A DNA stretch of 64,000 nt from JAUILA01 sp050289805 (GTDB taxonomy: Bacteria; Bacteroidota; Bacteroidia; Cytophagales; Cyclobacteriaceae), in NCBI GenBank assembly GCA_050289805.1, contig JBNKGL010000007.1, positions 62,001-126,000 on the forward strand, in the 5' to 3' direction. Positions 9,125 through 17,639 of the stretch are shown one piece after another. Under the pieces are notes generated by a model. That model had not been told where the DNA came from. It ran no database searches and saw nothing but the letters and a program-made list of their open reading frames with translations. Both the position numbers and the translations under genes were made by a program. Within the stretch, counting starts at the first letter, position 1; each line of letters starts with the position of its first letter.

Positions 9125-9134
9125 CCGTTACAAT

Positions 9135-9818
9135 TTAAGTACGCCAAAGATACGGGAATAGTAGAAAAGAAACGGCCCCTACAAGGACATTAATAGCAAC
9201 CAGGGTAAGCAATTCATCACTGCTGGCAGATCTCTCCAATCCATCAAGCGCATTTTTACTTAATCTGATCACCATTAACAACATCGGAAGCACAATGGGA
9301 AAACCCAGTATTGCCATCAGGGTCTGATTATTCCCGGCTTTTGCCGCGATAGCTGAAATCATCGTAAACGTTACCGAAAATCCCATTGATCCCAGTATCA
9401 CCGAAAGGAAGAAATACGTCATGTCTCCAACCGGATTACCCAATACCAACGCATATATAAGAAAACCCAGCAACGACAGTCCCAGCATCAGAACCGTATT
9501 ATAAATCAAACGAGCAAGAATGAGGACCTGTGGGCTGAATAAGGAATAATAATACAGGAGACGGCCCTGGTGTTCCTGCATAAAGCTTTTGGCTATGGCA
9601 TTCACGGCCGAAAACAGAAGTATTATCCAGAAAAGCGCATTCCATGTGAGAGGATTCAACTGATTGACCTTCACATTAAAACTCAGATAACAAATGAATA
9701 TGGTACTCACCAGATACAACAACAATCCATTCAGCGCATAACGCTTACGCCATTCCACTTGCCATTCTTTGGCAATGAGTTTTAAAACCTGCTGACTTTT
9801 GGTCGAATGGGCCATCAT
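9135..9818 (-). CDS. ccmB: Haem exporter membrane subunit CcmB
   Basis: Six-helix membrane partner of the CcmA ATPase in the ABC-type complex that supports release of holo-CcmE. The 227 residues contain the family features ALFWIILLFSAVNAIAKSF and QEHQGRLLYYYSLFSP near the first third. Two ATG codons in tandem (9818 and 9815) are possible starts. No ccmA ATPase gene lies beside it, so the ATPase must be encoded elsewhere or be absent. It is the first gene of the ccm run and is divergent from the epimerase gene. Confidence 0.92.
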   Translation of the reverse strand: MMAHSTKSQQVLKLIAKEWQVEWRKRYALNGLLLYLVSTIFICYLSFNVKVNQLNPLTWNALFWIILLFSAVNAIAKSFMQEHQGRLLYYYSLFSPQVLILARLIYNTVLMLGLSLLGFLIYALVLGNPVGDMTYFFLSVILGSMGFSVTFTMISAIAAKAGNNQTLMAILGFPIVLPMLLMVIRLSKNALDGLERSASSDELLTLVAINVLVGAVSFLLFPYLWRT

Positions 9819-9834
9819 TAAGACAATATTAAAT

Positions 9835-9850
9835 ATAAATCATGATTTAT
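9835..9850. promoter_or_regulatory. 16-bp perfect palindrome in ccmB/epimerase divergent gap
   Basis: ATAAATCATGATTTAT is a perfect inverted repeat centred in the 85-base gap between ccmB and the sugar epimerase. It overlaps the putative -33 region of the epimerase promoter and lies just upstream of a TAATATTG box (9824-9831, minus strand) facing ccmB. This position is typical for an operator. The regulator is unknown. Confidence 0.35.
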
Positions 9851-9869
9851 GTTCCTATGGAGATATTAT

Positions 9870-9877
9870 TACCTTTG
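9870..9877 (+). promoter_or_regulatory. Bacteroidota-type -7 box for the nucleotide-sugar block
   Basis: TACCTTTG matches TANNTTTG exactly. A weak -33-like TTTATG lies 18 bases upstream (9846-9851), and the ATG of the first sugar gene follows 26 bases downstream. It is the only good promoter candidate for the 9904-16223 gene run. Confidence 0.45.
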
Positions 9878-9903
9878 TCAGCAAGCACATAGAGACAAAA
9901 TTG

Positions 9904-10914
9904 ATGAATAAAGTATTAGTTACCGGAGCTGCCGGTTTTATTGGATTTCACCTGACACAGCGGCTGACAGGCGCTGGGTATCACGTGACTGGAATTGACA
10001 ATATCAATGATTATTATGATGTAAACCTAAAGCTGGACAGGCTTAAAATTCTGGAGTCCCTTGATAATTTTCAGTTCGAAAAGATGTCGCTCGAAAATAA
10101 GGAAGGCATCGATGAATTGTTTGCAGCGCAAAAATTTGATTATGTAGTTAACCTTGCTGCCCAGGCCGGGGTTCGATATTCTTTGGAAAATCCCTATGCC
10201 TACATATCCAGTAATGTTTCAGGTTTCATGAATATACTGGAAGCTTCCCGGCACAACAAGGTCAAACACCTGGTGTACGCGTCATCAAGTTCTGTATACG
10301 GAGCCAATACAAAAATGCCGTTCTCAGTCCATGATAACGTAGATCACCCGATGTCTCTGTACGCAGCGACGAAGAAAGCCAATGAACTCATGGCTCATAC
10401 ATACTCCAATCTCTTTGATCTGCCAACCACGGGGCTACGGTTTTTTACTGTTTACGGCCCGTATGGCCGTCCCGATATGGCATTGTTCATCTTCACAAAG
10501 GCGATCCTGGAGGGAAAACCAATCGATGTCTACAATCATGGCAAGATGCGCCGCGACTTTACGTACATCGATGATATCGTCACAGGTATTGAACGGCTGA
10601 TACCCAACATTCCGAAACCAAATCCTGCATGGAGCGGGGATCATCCGGATCCAGCCAGTAGTTTTGCGCCTTATAAAGTATATAATATTGGAAATAATCA
10701 GCCTGTGGAACTGATGACCTTTATTGAAGCGATCGAGGATGCTATTGGCAAGAAGGCCATCAAGAATATGATGCCCATTCAGCCTGGGGATGTTCCTGCG
10801 ACGTACGCAAATGTTGATGACCTGATGACTGATGTTGGATTCAAGCCGGCTACTGAGATCAGGGATGGAATTCAAAATTTTGTGAATTGGTACAGAGAAT
10901 ATTATAAGTTATAA
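9904..10914 (+). CDS. NAD-dependent epimerase, UDP-glucuronate 4-epimerase-like
   Basis: Short-chain dehydrogenase/reductase-fold sugar-nucleotide epimerase of 336 residues. It shows GAAGFIGFH (8-16, NAD-binding GxxGxxG), the SSSSVYG strand (127-133) and catalytic YAATK (153-157). The segment IDNINDYYDVNLKLDRL is typical of the GAE/LpsL-like group acting on UDP-glucuronate to give UDP-galacturonate, but substrate cannot be fixed from sequence alone. The ATG at 9904 is chosen because it places the Rossmann strand at the N-terminus. An in-frame start at 9799 would overlap ccmB. It leads the sugar block, 15 bases before the dehydrogenase. Confidence 0.88.
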   Translation: MNKVLVTGAAGFIGFHLTQRLTGAGYHVTGIDNINDYYDVNLKLDRLKILESLDNFQFEKMSLENKEGIDELFAAQKFDYVVNLAAQAGVRYSLENPYAYISSNVSGFMNILEASRHNKVKHLVYASSSSVYGANTKMPFSVHDNVDHPMSLYAATKKANELMAHTYSNLFDLPTTGLRFFTVYGPYGRPDMALFIFTKAILEGKPIDVYNHGKMRRDFTYIDDIVTGIERLIPNIPKPNPAWSGDHPDPASSFAPYKVYNIGNNQPVELMTFIEAIEDAIGKKAIKNMMPIQPGDVPATYANVDDLMTDVGFKPATEIRDGIQNFVNWYREYYKL

Positions 10915-10929
10915 TTTTAAAAAGACAGC

Positions 10930-12183
10930 ATGGAAAAAGTTGCCATCATCGGCCTGGGTTATGTTGGATTGCCACTTGCAGTGGCCTTCGGAAAAAAACG
11001 CCCGGTTATAGGTTTTGATATTAATGAATCAAGGATTAATGAATTAAGAAACGGGGTTGATCATACACTTGAAGTAGAATCCGATGAATTAAAATCGGCA
11101 GATCAGCTGAGTTTCACCAGTAATATACGGGATCTGGAGGAGGCCGGCATTTTTATTGTAACCGTACCAACTCCCATTGATCATTTCAAAACTCCTGATC
11201 TGACTCCCCTGCGAAAAGCAAGTGCAACGATTGGCAAAGTCCTGAAAAAGGGAGACCTGGTAATCTATGAGTCGACGGTTTTTCCCGGCTGTACCGAAGA
11301 AGTATGTGTGCCCGTCCTGGAAAAGGAAAGCGGCCTGAAGTATAACGAAGATTTTTATTGCGGATATTCTCCGGAACGCATTAACCCGGGAGACAAAGTA
11401 CATCGCCTGGAAACCATCAAAAAGGTGACCAGTGGAAGTACCGATGAAATTGCCGAGCGTGTGGATAAGCTGTATCAGGAGGTAGTGACAGCCGGCACGC
11501 ATAAAGCAAGTTCAATACGGGTTGCCGAAGCGGCGAAAGTTATAGAAAATTCACAGCGGGATCTCAACATTGCCTTTATCAATGAGCTTGCCCTTATTTT
11601 TGGCAAGATGGGCATCGATACCCACGAGGTTCTTGAAGCTGCCGGAACCAAATGGAACTTCCTCCCATTCAAGCCGGGTCTCGTGGGTGGGCACTGTATT
11701 GGCGTGGATCCATATTATCTTACCTATAAAGCTGAAAGTATCGGCTACCATCCGCAGGTAATCCTTGCCGGAAGAAGAATAAATGACAACATGGGAATTT
11801 ACATTGCCAATGAGGTCATTAAATTGATGGCGCGTAAAGATAATCCTATTAATAACAGTCGTATCCTGGTGCTTGGTATTACATTCAAGGAAAATTGCCC
11901 AGATATCAGGAACAGTAAAGTTATTGACGTAATTCGTGAATTGAGTGGTTTTGGGGCAGATGTTTCCGTATATGACCCAATGGCTGACACTGATGAGGTG
12001 AAGCACGAATACGGGATAGAAATGATTCCGGAAATTTCGGAAGAACCCTATAATGCCGTTGTACTTGCGGTTGGACACAAAGAATTTGAAAGTATTAATC
12101 TGGAAAAAATTACGGGGGAAAAAACCGTTATTTATGATATAAAAGGATTTTTTGATAAACAGCAAGTTACCAGCCGATTGTAA
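10930..12183 (+). CDS. UDP-sugar 6-dehydrogenase (WbpO/TviB/WecC type)
   Basis: NAD-dependent four-electron oxidation of a UDP-hexose or UDP-HexNAc C6 alcohol to the uronic acid. 417 residues: N-terminal Rossmann domain with GLGYVGLPLA (8-17), central helical domain with AEAAKVIENSQRDLNIAFINE (199-219), catalytic Cys256 in GGHCIGVDP and a C-terminal UDP-binding domain. Overall it looks closer to the Vi-antigen TviB/WbpO branch (UDP-GlcNAc or UDP-GalNAc dehydrogenase) than to Ugd. With the neighbouring epimerase it would supply acidic sugars for a surface polysaccharide. Confidence 0.9.
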   Translation: MEKVAIIGLGYVGLPLAVAFGKKRPVIGFDINESRINELRNGVDHTLEVESDELKSADQLSFTSNIRDLEEAGIFIVTVPTPIDHFKTPDLTPLRKASATIGKVLKKGDLVIYESTVFPGCTEEVCVPVLEKESGLKYNEDFYCGYSPERINPGDKVHRLETIKKVTSGSTDEIAERVDKLYQEVVTAGTHKASSIRVAEAAKVIENSQRDLNIAFINELALIFGKMGIDTHEVLEAAGTKWNFLPFKPGLVGGHCIGVDPYYLTYKAESIGYHPQVILAGRRINDNMGIYIANEVIKLMARKDNPINNSRILVLGITFKENCPDIRNSKVIDVIRELSGFGADVSVYDPMADTDEVKHEYGIEMIPEISEEPYNAVVLAVGHKEFESINLEKITGEKTVIYDIKGFFDKQQVTSRL

Positions 12184-12209
12184 TTTGAATAAACGCTTAA
12201 ATAAACGGG

Positions 12210-13241
12210 ATGTCTAAAAAAATCATTGTTACCGGGGGCGCGGGATATATCGGTTCACATACATGTGTTGAGCTGAGCAAAGCAGGATTCGAGCCTGTCA
12301 TAATCGATAATTTCTCAAACTCAGAAACCTATATCGTAGACCGGATTCGTGAGCTAAGCGAAACTGAAATTCATCTTGTTCAAGGAGATTGTACAGACAG
12401 TGAATTCCTCAGGACAGTCTTTGGCAGTTTTGAAGACGTCCTTGGCGTAATTCATTTTGCAGCATACAAGGCAGTGGGGGAGTCATCGGCTTTCCCGTTG
12501 AAATACTACCATAACAATATTGAAAGTACAATCGCAGTATTAAAAGCCATGGAGTCTTCCAATGTTGAAAATCTGGTATTTTCATCTTCATGCACGGTTT
12601 ATGGTCAGCCCGATTCACTGCCGGTTACGGAATCTTCCCCAATCAAACCTGCCGAATCTCCTTACGGACGTACAAAGCAGATTTGTGAGGACATCCTTAC
12701 AGATTATCTGCGTGCTTCCAATCCTGTTAATATCGTTTCATTACGATATTTTAATCCTATTGGAGCGCACCCTTCCGGACTCATCGGGGAATTGCCCCTT
12801 GGTGTTCCGAATAATCTTGTGCCGTTCATTACTCAAACAGCGATCGGGAAGCGAAAGCAGTTGACCATTTTTGGTAAAGATTACAACACGCCGGACGGCA
12901 CATGTATCCGCGACTACATACATGTCGTTGACCTGGCACGAGCCCACGTCGCAGCCATTCAGTTCCTGTCAGAACTGCCGGAAAAGGGTAGTTACAGCTT
13001 ATTTAACCTTGGTACAGGCACGGGAAGTTCAGTGCAGGAAGTCATTGATACTTTCGAGGAAGTTACGAATGAAAAGTTGCCCTATGTCTATGGCGACAGA
13101 AGGCCCGGCGATGTTGAAAAGGTATACGCCGATGTCTCAAAAGCCGAGAAAGAACTCAACTGGAAATGTGAATTCTCACTTGCAGACTCACTCCGTGATG
13201 CCTGGAACTGGGAAAAACTAATAAACGAACAGATAGCATGA
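12210..13241 (+). CDS. galE: UDP-glucose 4-epimerase GalE
   Basis: Interconverts UDP-glucose and UDP-galactose. 343 residues with GGAGYIGSHTCVEL (9-22), FAAYKAVGES, SSSCTVYG and catalytic YGRTK. The C-terminal NLGTGTGSSVQEV and DRRPGDVEKVYADVSKA segments are GalE hallmarks. The last four bases (ATGA) overlap the start of rmlA, so translation is coupled. Confidence 0.94.
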   Translation: MSKKIIVTGGAGYIGSHTCVELSKAGFEPVIIDNFSNSETYIVDRIRELSETEIHLVQGDCTDSEFLRTVFGSFEDVLGVIHFAAYKAVGESSAFPLKYYHNNIESTIAVLKAMESSNVENLVFSSSCTVYGQPDSLPVTESSPIKPAESPYGRTKQICEDILTDYLRASNPVNIVSLRYFNPIGAHPSGLIGELPLGVPNNLVPFITQTAIGKRKQLTIFGKDYNTPDGTCIRDYIHVVDLARAHVAAIQFLSELPEKGSYSLFNLGTGTGSSVQEVIDTFEEVTNEKLPYVYGDRRPGDVEKVYADVSKAEKELNWKCEFSLADSLRDAWNWEKLINEQIA

Positions 13242-14116
13242 AAGGAATAATCCTTGCGGGAGGTTCGGGTACCCGATTGTATCCTCTTACAAAATCAGTA
13301 TCGAAACAGATATTACCCATCTATGACAAGCCGATGATCTACTATCCCCTTTCGGTATTGATGATGGCCGGTATTCGTGAAATCCTGATCATATCCACAC
13401 CTCAGGATATTGGTAATTTTGAAAACTTGTTGGGTGATGGAAGCCAGTTTGGAATAAAACTGGAATATACGATTCAACCCTCGCCTGATGGACTGGCACA
13501 GGCCTTTATTCTGGGAGAATCCTTTATCGGTAACAGTCCTGTTTCATTAATACTTGGCGATAATATTTTTTACGGGTATAATTTTTCCAAAAAATTGAAA
13601 CAGACTGCCGAGCTCACCAGCGGAGCCACGGTGTTTGGATATTATGTAAATGACCCCCAACGGTATGGCGTTGTTGAATTTGACCGTGAAGGAAACGTTT
13701 TATCGATACAGGAAAAACCGGAAAAACCTAAATCAAACTTCGCGGTAACCGGTTTATATTTCTATGACAATACGGTCGTTGAAAAAGCTAAAACTATCAA
13801 ACCATCTCCGAGGGGCGAACTGGAAATCACAGATCTTAATAACCTCTATTTAAATGAAGGTTCATTGAAAGTGGAGCTCCTGGGGCGAGGAATGGCCTGG
13901 CTGGATACAGGAACCCATCATTCTCTTTTGCAGGCCAGTAATTTTGTGCAGTCTATTGAAGACCGTCAGGGCCTGAAAATCGCATGTCTTGAAGAAATCG
14001 CTTACCGCTACGGATATATTACCCGGGAACAACTCCTGGAAATGGCTGAGCCGTTATTGAAAAATCAGTATGGCCAGTATCTTGTTAAGATCGCAAATGA
14101 GCAAAATTACCTATGA
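13238..14116 (+). CDS. rmlA: Glucose-1-phosphate thymidylyltransferase RmlA
   Basis: Makes dTDP-glucose from dTTP and glucose-1-phosphate. 292 residues with the nucleotidyltransferase signature GGSGTRLYPLTKSVSKQ (8-24), YDKPMIYYPLSVLM, LGDNIFYG and EKPEKPKSNFAVTGLYFYD, as in the RmlA short form. It overlaps both neighbours by 4 bases (ATGA). Confidence 0.95.
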   Translation: MKGIILAGGSGTRLYPLTKSVSKQILPIYDKPMIYYPLSVLMMAGIREILIISTPQDIGNFENLLGDGSQFGIKLEYTIQPSPDGLAQAFILGESFIGNSPVSLILGDNIFYGYNFSKKLKQTAELTSGATVFGYYVNDPQRYGVVEFDREGNVLSIQEKPEKPKSNFAVTGLYFYDNTVVEKAKTIKPSPRGELEITDLNNLYLNEGSLKVELLGRGMAWLDTGTHHSLLQASNFVQSIEDRQGLKIACLEEIAYRYGYITREQLLEMAEPLLKNQYGQYLVKIANEQNYL

Positions 14117-15123
14117 AAAATTTATTGGTGACTGGAGGTGCCGGTTTTATCGGCTCAAATTTTATAACCTATTTCCTTGATGCTTATAAAGATTATGCCA
14201 TCGTAAATCTCGATTTACTCACATATGCCGGCAATCCGGATAACCTGAAGGAAGTTGAAAATAATGAACGGTATACCTTTGTGAAAGGCGATATCTGTGA
14301 CCGGGAACTGGTCGAAAGCCTTTTTGAAAAATATGACTTTCATGGGGTTATACATTTTGCGGCAGAATCCCATGTAGATAATTCAATCCATGGCCCGGAG
14401 GCTTTCATCCGCACCAATATTAACGGTACCTTCACCCTCATTGATGTGGTGCGAAACCGCTGGCTTAGCAAGCCACACCAGGTAAAGCCCGAATACGCCA
14501 ATAATCGGTTTCTTCATGTTTCAACCGATGAGGTTTACGGCACACTGGGCAAAACCGGTTTATTTACGGAGCAAACACCCTATGCGCCGAACAGTCCATA
14601 TTCTGCCTCCAAAGCCTCGAGTGATCTCCTGGTGAGAAGCTATTTTCATACCTACGGACTGAATGTAGTTACGACCAATTGCTCAAATAATTACGGTCCA
14701 AAACAGCACGGAGAGAAATTGATACCTACCATCATACGGAATGCAGTTCAGGGTAACCCGATTCCGATTTATGGCGATGGCGAAAATATTCGTGACTGGT
14801 TATATGTGAATGATCATTGCAAGGGCATTGCCCTGGTATTTGAAAAAGGAAGGGCGGGCGAAACTTACAACATCGGCGGAAGAAATGAGCGCACCAATAA
14901 TCACATTGTTCATACCATATGTGAAATATTAGACAAGATACATCCCCTTGAAAACGGCGATTCCTATAAAAAGCAGATTACTTATGTTGAAGACCGCGCA
15001 GGGCATGACCGGCGATATGCCATTGATGCCACGAAAATCGAAACAGAGCTGGGATGGAAGGCTGATGAGAATTTTGAGAGCGGTATTTTGAAAACAGTAG
15101 ATTGGTATTTGGCTGATTATTAG
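14113..15123 (+). CDS. rmlB: dTDP-glucose 4,6-dehydratase RmlB
   Basis: Converts dTDP-glucose to dTDP-4-keto-6-deoxyglucose. 336 residues with TGGAGFIGSNFI (7-18), HFAAESHVDNSIHGP, the dehydratase-specific STDEVYGTLG and catalytic YSASK. The rhamnose-finishing genes rmlC and rmlD are not in the window, so the keto-sugar may be completed by genes elsewhere or feed a different deoxysugar or aminosugar. Confidence 0.95.
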   Translation: MKNLLVTGGAGFIGSNFITYFLDAYKDYAIVNLDLLTYAGNPDNLKEVENNERYTFVKGDICDRELVESLFEKYDFHGVIHFAAESHVDNSIHGPEAFIRTNINGTFTLIDVVRNRWLSKPHQVKPEYANNRFLHVSTDEVYGTLGKTGLFTEQTPYAPNSPYSASKASSDLLVRSYFHTYGLNVVTTNCSNNYGPKQHGEKLIPTIIRNAVQGNPIPIYGDGENIRDWLYVNDHCKGIALVFEKGRAGETYNIGGRNERTNNHIVHTICEILDKIHPLENGDSYKKQITYVEDRAGHDRRYAIDATKIETELGWKADENFESGILKTVDWYLADY

Positions 15124-15161
15124 ATATATTCAGGCTTTAAATTGTCGGAACTATTACTGAG

Positions 15162-16223
15162 TTGGTTAAATACATTTTAAGTTCCTTTTGCTTAGCGTTT
15201 TTCTTATACCCGGCTTTTATCAGTTTTCTCGAGAAAACCAGAATTCTGGATGTGCCGGATCAACGGAAAATACATGCAATCCATACCCCATCGATGGGCG
15301 GTGTGCCTATGTTTATAAGCGTAGCCTTTGCCCTGTATCTTTGGTACCCGGAACCACTCCTCGAATTCAAGTTTCTCATCGCCGCGCTAATCCTGATGTT
15401 CAGTGTAGGGTTACGGGATGACCTTGTACCGTTGCCGGCTTCTCTGAAGCTTGCCAGCCAGCTTATACCTTTTTTGTTGCTGATTAATTGGGGAGGGTTC
15501 ACACTCAGCTCTTTTTATGATCTTGCACCGTCGCTTGAGCTGCATCCTGTGATCATCTGGAGTATATCCGTCTTTGTTTTTATTGTTATTACAAATTCCA
15601 TAAATCTGATAGACGGGCTGGATGGGCTTGCAGGTTCCATCAGCCTGATTATTTTCAGTTCCTACGGAGCCTGGTTTATATTTGCCGGATTCGAGGAGGC
15701 GGGCTTTTTCTGCTTCGCGGCGGTCGGGGCAATAATCGCTTTTCTTTTTTTCAACTGGCAGCCCAGCAGGATCTTCATGGGCGATACAGGCGCATTAACG
15801 CTGGGTCTTATGAGTGCGGCTTTCACGATCCTGTTTATTAATGTCAACTTCAACCTTGATCCGGCTAATCCCGCATACCTGACCGGGGGAGTAGCCACCG
15901 CAATTTGTATCATGATCATCCCGCTAACAGATACACTACGTGTTTTTATTATCCGGATCCTTGCAGGAAGATCTCCATTTTCAGCTGACACGAATCATCT
16001 GCACCATATGCTGATACGGTGCGGAATGACGCATTCAGCAGCGGTTAAAATACTTGCCGGTGTAAACATTCTGTTCATTGCGCTGGCATATGCAGGAAGA
16101 AGCTGGCCACCGAGAGTTTTATTGTTTGTTGCCCTTCTCATGGCCGTGACCGGAGTTATTACGCTCACATTAGCGGTGAAGCTGAAATCAAAAACCAAGC
16201 CCCAGAAAGCTCCCGTTCAATAG
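15162..16223 (+). CDS. Undecaprenyl-phosphate sugar-1-phosphate transferase (WecA/MraY family), TTG start
   Basis: Polytopic membrane enzyme (353 residues, about 10-11 helices) that starts lipid-linked glycan synthesis by moving a HexNAc-1-phosphate onto undecaprenyl phosphate. It shows the MraY/WecA acidic motifs VPDQRKIH with TPSMGGVPMF, VGLRDDLVPL, NLIDGLDGLAGS, FMGDTGALTLG and the cytosolic HLHHMLIR loop. The frame is closed by TAA at 15138, and TTG at 15162 is the only standard start before the first helix. The last 36 bases overlap the convergent cysQ. It is probably the initiating transferase for the polysaccharide whose precursors are made upstream. Confidence 0.9.
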   Translation: MVKYILSSFCLAFFLYPAFISFLEKTRILDVPDQRKIHAIHTPSMGGVPMFISVAFALYLWYPEPLLEFKFLIAALILMFSVGLRDDLVPLPASLKLASQLIPFLLLINWGGFTLSSFYDLAPSLELHPVIIWSISVFVFIVITNSINLIDGLDGLAGSISLIIFSSYGAWFIFAGFEEAGFFCFAAVGAIIAFLFFNWQPSRIFMGDTGALTLGLMSAAFTILFINVNFNLDPANPAYLTGGVATAICIMIIPLTDTLRVFIIRILAGRSPFSADTNHLHHMLIRCGMTHSAAVKILAGVNILFIALAYAGRSWPPRVLLFVALLMAVTGVITLTLAVKLKSKTKPQKAPVQ

Positions 16224-16946
16224 ATTTTCCTTATTGTAGGTAAATCGCTCAGGTCCTGTATCCTTGTACACGATGCCACCCGCACCTTCAAGAACAGCCT
16301 GGCCAGCTGCGGTATCCCATTCCATGGTAGGACCAAAACGGTAATAAACATCCGCTTTGCCTTCGGCCACCATACAGAACTTCAATGAACTTCCCACAGA
16401 GATGCTATTGACTACCTCATAACGGTCTAAAACTGACTCTTCCTCTGGTGAAGGATGTGATTTGCTGCGTACGGCAATGCGGTTACCCGTACTATTGTTA
16501 ACCTTAAGCGGCTGTTTGTCTCCTGCTGTTATTTTCCATGCCTCACCATTGCAGGAATAGTAAAATGTATCCAGCACCGGCGCATATATAAACCCCGCAA
16601 TGGGCTTCCTGTCATATATCAGGGCAATATTGACTGTAAACTCACCATTCCTGTTGATGAATTCCTTGGTGCCATCGAGCGGGTCCACACACCAGTAGTA
16701 GGTCATATGTTTTCTTTCCTCATATGGAATATTCCCGCCTTCTTCTGAAAGGATTGGTATTTGAGGATAATGTTCCCTGAGTCCTTTCATGATTACGTCA
16801 TGCGATGCCTGGTCGGCCAGCGTAAGCGGCGAATCGTCGCTTTTATAATCAACCTGCTCGGCCAAATTTAAATCATTGTAAATCTTGAGGATAGCTACAC
16901 CGGCGTCCCGGGAAATGTCGAGTAAAATGTCTGTATTGAGTTGCAT
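16188..16946 (-). CDS. cysQ: 3'(2'),5'-bisphosphate nucleotidase CysQ
   Basis: Inositol-monophosphatase-fold phosphatase that hydrolyses 3'-phosphoadenosine-5'-phosphate (PAP), the by-product of PAPS use, and PAPS itself. The 252 residues carry the metal-binding motifs SEEGG, DPLDGTKEFINRNGEFTVNIAL and WDTAAGQAVLEGAGG. It is divergent from cysC-D-N, forming one sulfate-activation locus. Its 3' end lies inside the end of the transferase gene on the other strand (36 bases). Confidence 0.94.
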   Translation of the reverse strand: MQLNTDILLDISRDAGVAILKIYNDLNLAEQVDYKSDDSPLTLADQASHDVIMKGLREHYPQIPILSEEGGNIPYEERKHMTYYWCVDPLDGTKEFINRNGEFTVNIALIYDRKPIAGFIYAPVLDTFYYSCNGEAWKITAGDKQPLKVNNSTGNRIAVRSKSHPSPEEESVLDRYEVVNSISVGSSLKFCMVAEGKADVYYRFGPTMEWDTAAGQAVLEGAGGIVYKDTGPERFTYNKENLLNGSFLGLGF

Positions 16947-16988
16947 AGGCTTGGATAAGGTGTTAAAGCTAAGAAAATGAATTATTGT

Positions 16989-17007
16989 TTAAAAGTTTAT
17001 CTTTTAA
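16989..17007. promoter_or_regulatory. Inverted repeat between the -33 and -7 elements of cysC
   Basis: TTAAAAG-(5)-CTTTTAA, with 7-bp arms, lies between the TTG at 16985 and the -7 box at 17011. It is a possible operator for the sulfate-activation operon. The sequence is AT-rich, so chance occurrence is not excluded. Confidence 0.3.
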
Positions 17008-17010
17008 TTG

Positions 17011-17018
17011 TAGTTTTG
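17011..17018 (+). promoter_or_regulatory. Bacteroidota-type -7 box for cysC-cysD-cysN
   Basis: TAGTTTTG fits TANNTTTG. A TTG -33 element lies at 16985-16987 (23-base spacer), and the cysC ATG is 19 bases downstream. If it is used, the transcript would have a very short leader. This favours the start at 17037 over the in-frame ATG at 16977. Confidence 0.45.
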
Positions 17019-17036
17019 TTGCTTAATCAAAGGCGT

Positions 17037-17636
17037 ATGGCGGATAATATCCATCCGATTTTCGATTCCATCCTTTCCAGATCAGAAAAAGAAAAAATGC
17101 TCAACCAAAAGTCATGTGTACTTTGGATGGTTGGTCTGTCTGGTTCCGGCAAGAGTACCCTGGCAAAAGGCCTGGAAAGCGTGCTTCATGAAAAAGGCTA
17201 TCTCACAGCATTGCTGGACGGCGATAACCTCCGTTCAGGAATTAACAATAACCTTGGATTCTCAGAAGAAGACCGGTATGAGAATATCAGGCGCGCAGCC
17301 GAAACCTCCAAACTGCTTGCCAATAATGGACTGATCACCATATGCTCACTCATAAGCCCGACCGAAAAAATACGGGATATGGCATCTGAAATATTGGGTG
17401 ACCTTTATGAAGAAATTTATATTAATTGTCCGGTCGAAGTATGCGAACAACGCGATGTAAAAGGCTTGTATGCGAAGGCACGGAATGGTGAAATTAAGAA
17501 TTTTACGGGCATCGATTCTCCATTTGAAGAACCTGTAAAGCCGGCACTAATGCTTGATACTGCTTCAAATGACCTGGAAACATCGTTAAATCAGCTGCTG
17601 TCTTTCGTTTTGCCCAGAATTAATTATGATAAATAA
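17037..17636 (+). CDS. cysC: Adenylylsulfate kinase CysC
   Basis: Phosphorylates APS to PAPS, the universal sulfuryl donor. 199 residues with P-loop GLSGSGKST (33-41), LDGDNLRSGINNNLGF, EEDRYENIRRAAE and FTGIDSPFEEP, all typical of APS kinase. The in-frame ATG at 16977 would add 20 hydrophobic residues absent from the family and lies upstream of the likely promoter, so 17037 is chosen. It is the first gene of cysC-D-N. Confidence 0.94.
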   Translation: MADNIHPIFDSILSRSEKEKMLNQKSCVLWMVGLSGSGKSTLAKGLESVLHEKGYLTALLDGDNLRSGINNNLGFSEEDRYENIRRAAETSKLLANNGLITICSLISPTEKIRDMASEILGDLYEEIYINCPVEVCEQRDVKGLYAKARNGEIKNFTGIDSPFEEPVKPALMLDTASNDLETSLNQLLSFVLPRINYDK

Positions 17637-17639
17637 GGT

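Noticed and set aside
11551..12165. Open frame of 204 codons on the minus strand opposite the UDP-sugar dehydrogenase
   Set aside because: Antisense to a clear gene, no family resemblance, low-complexity aromatic composition typical of shadows.
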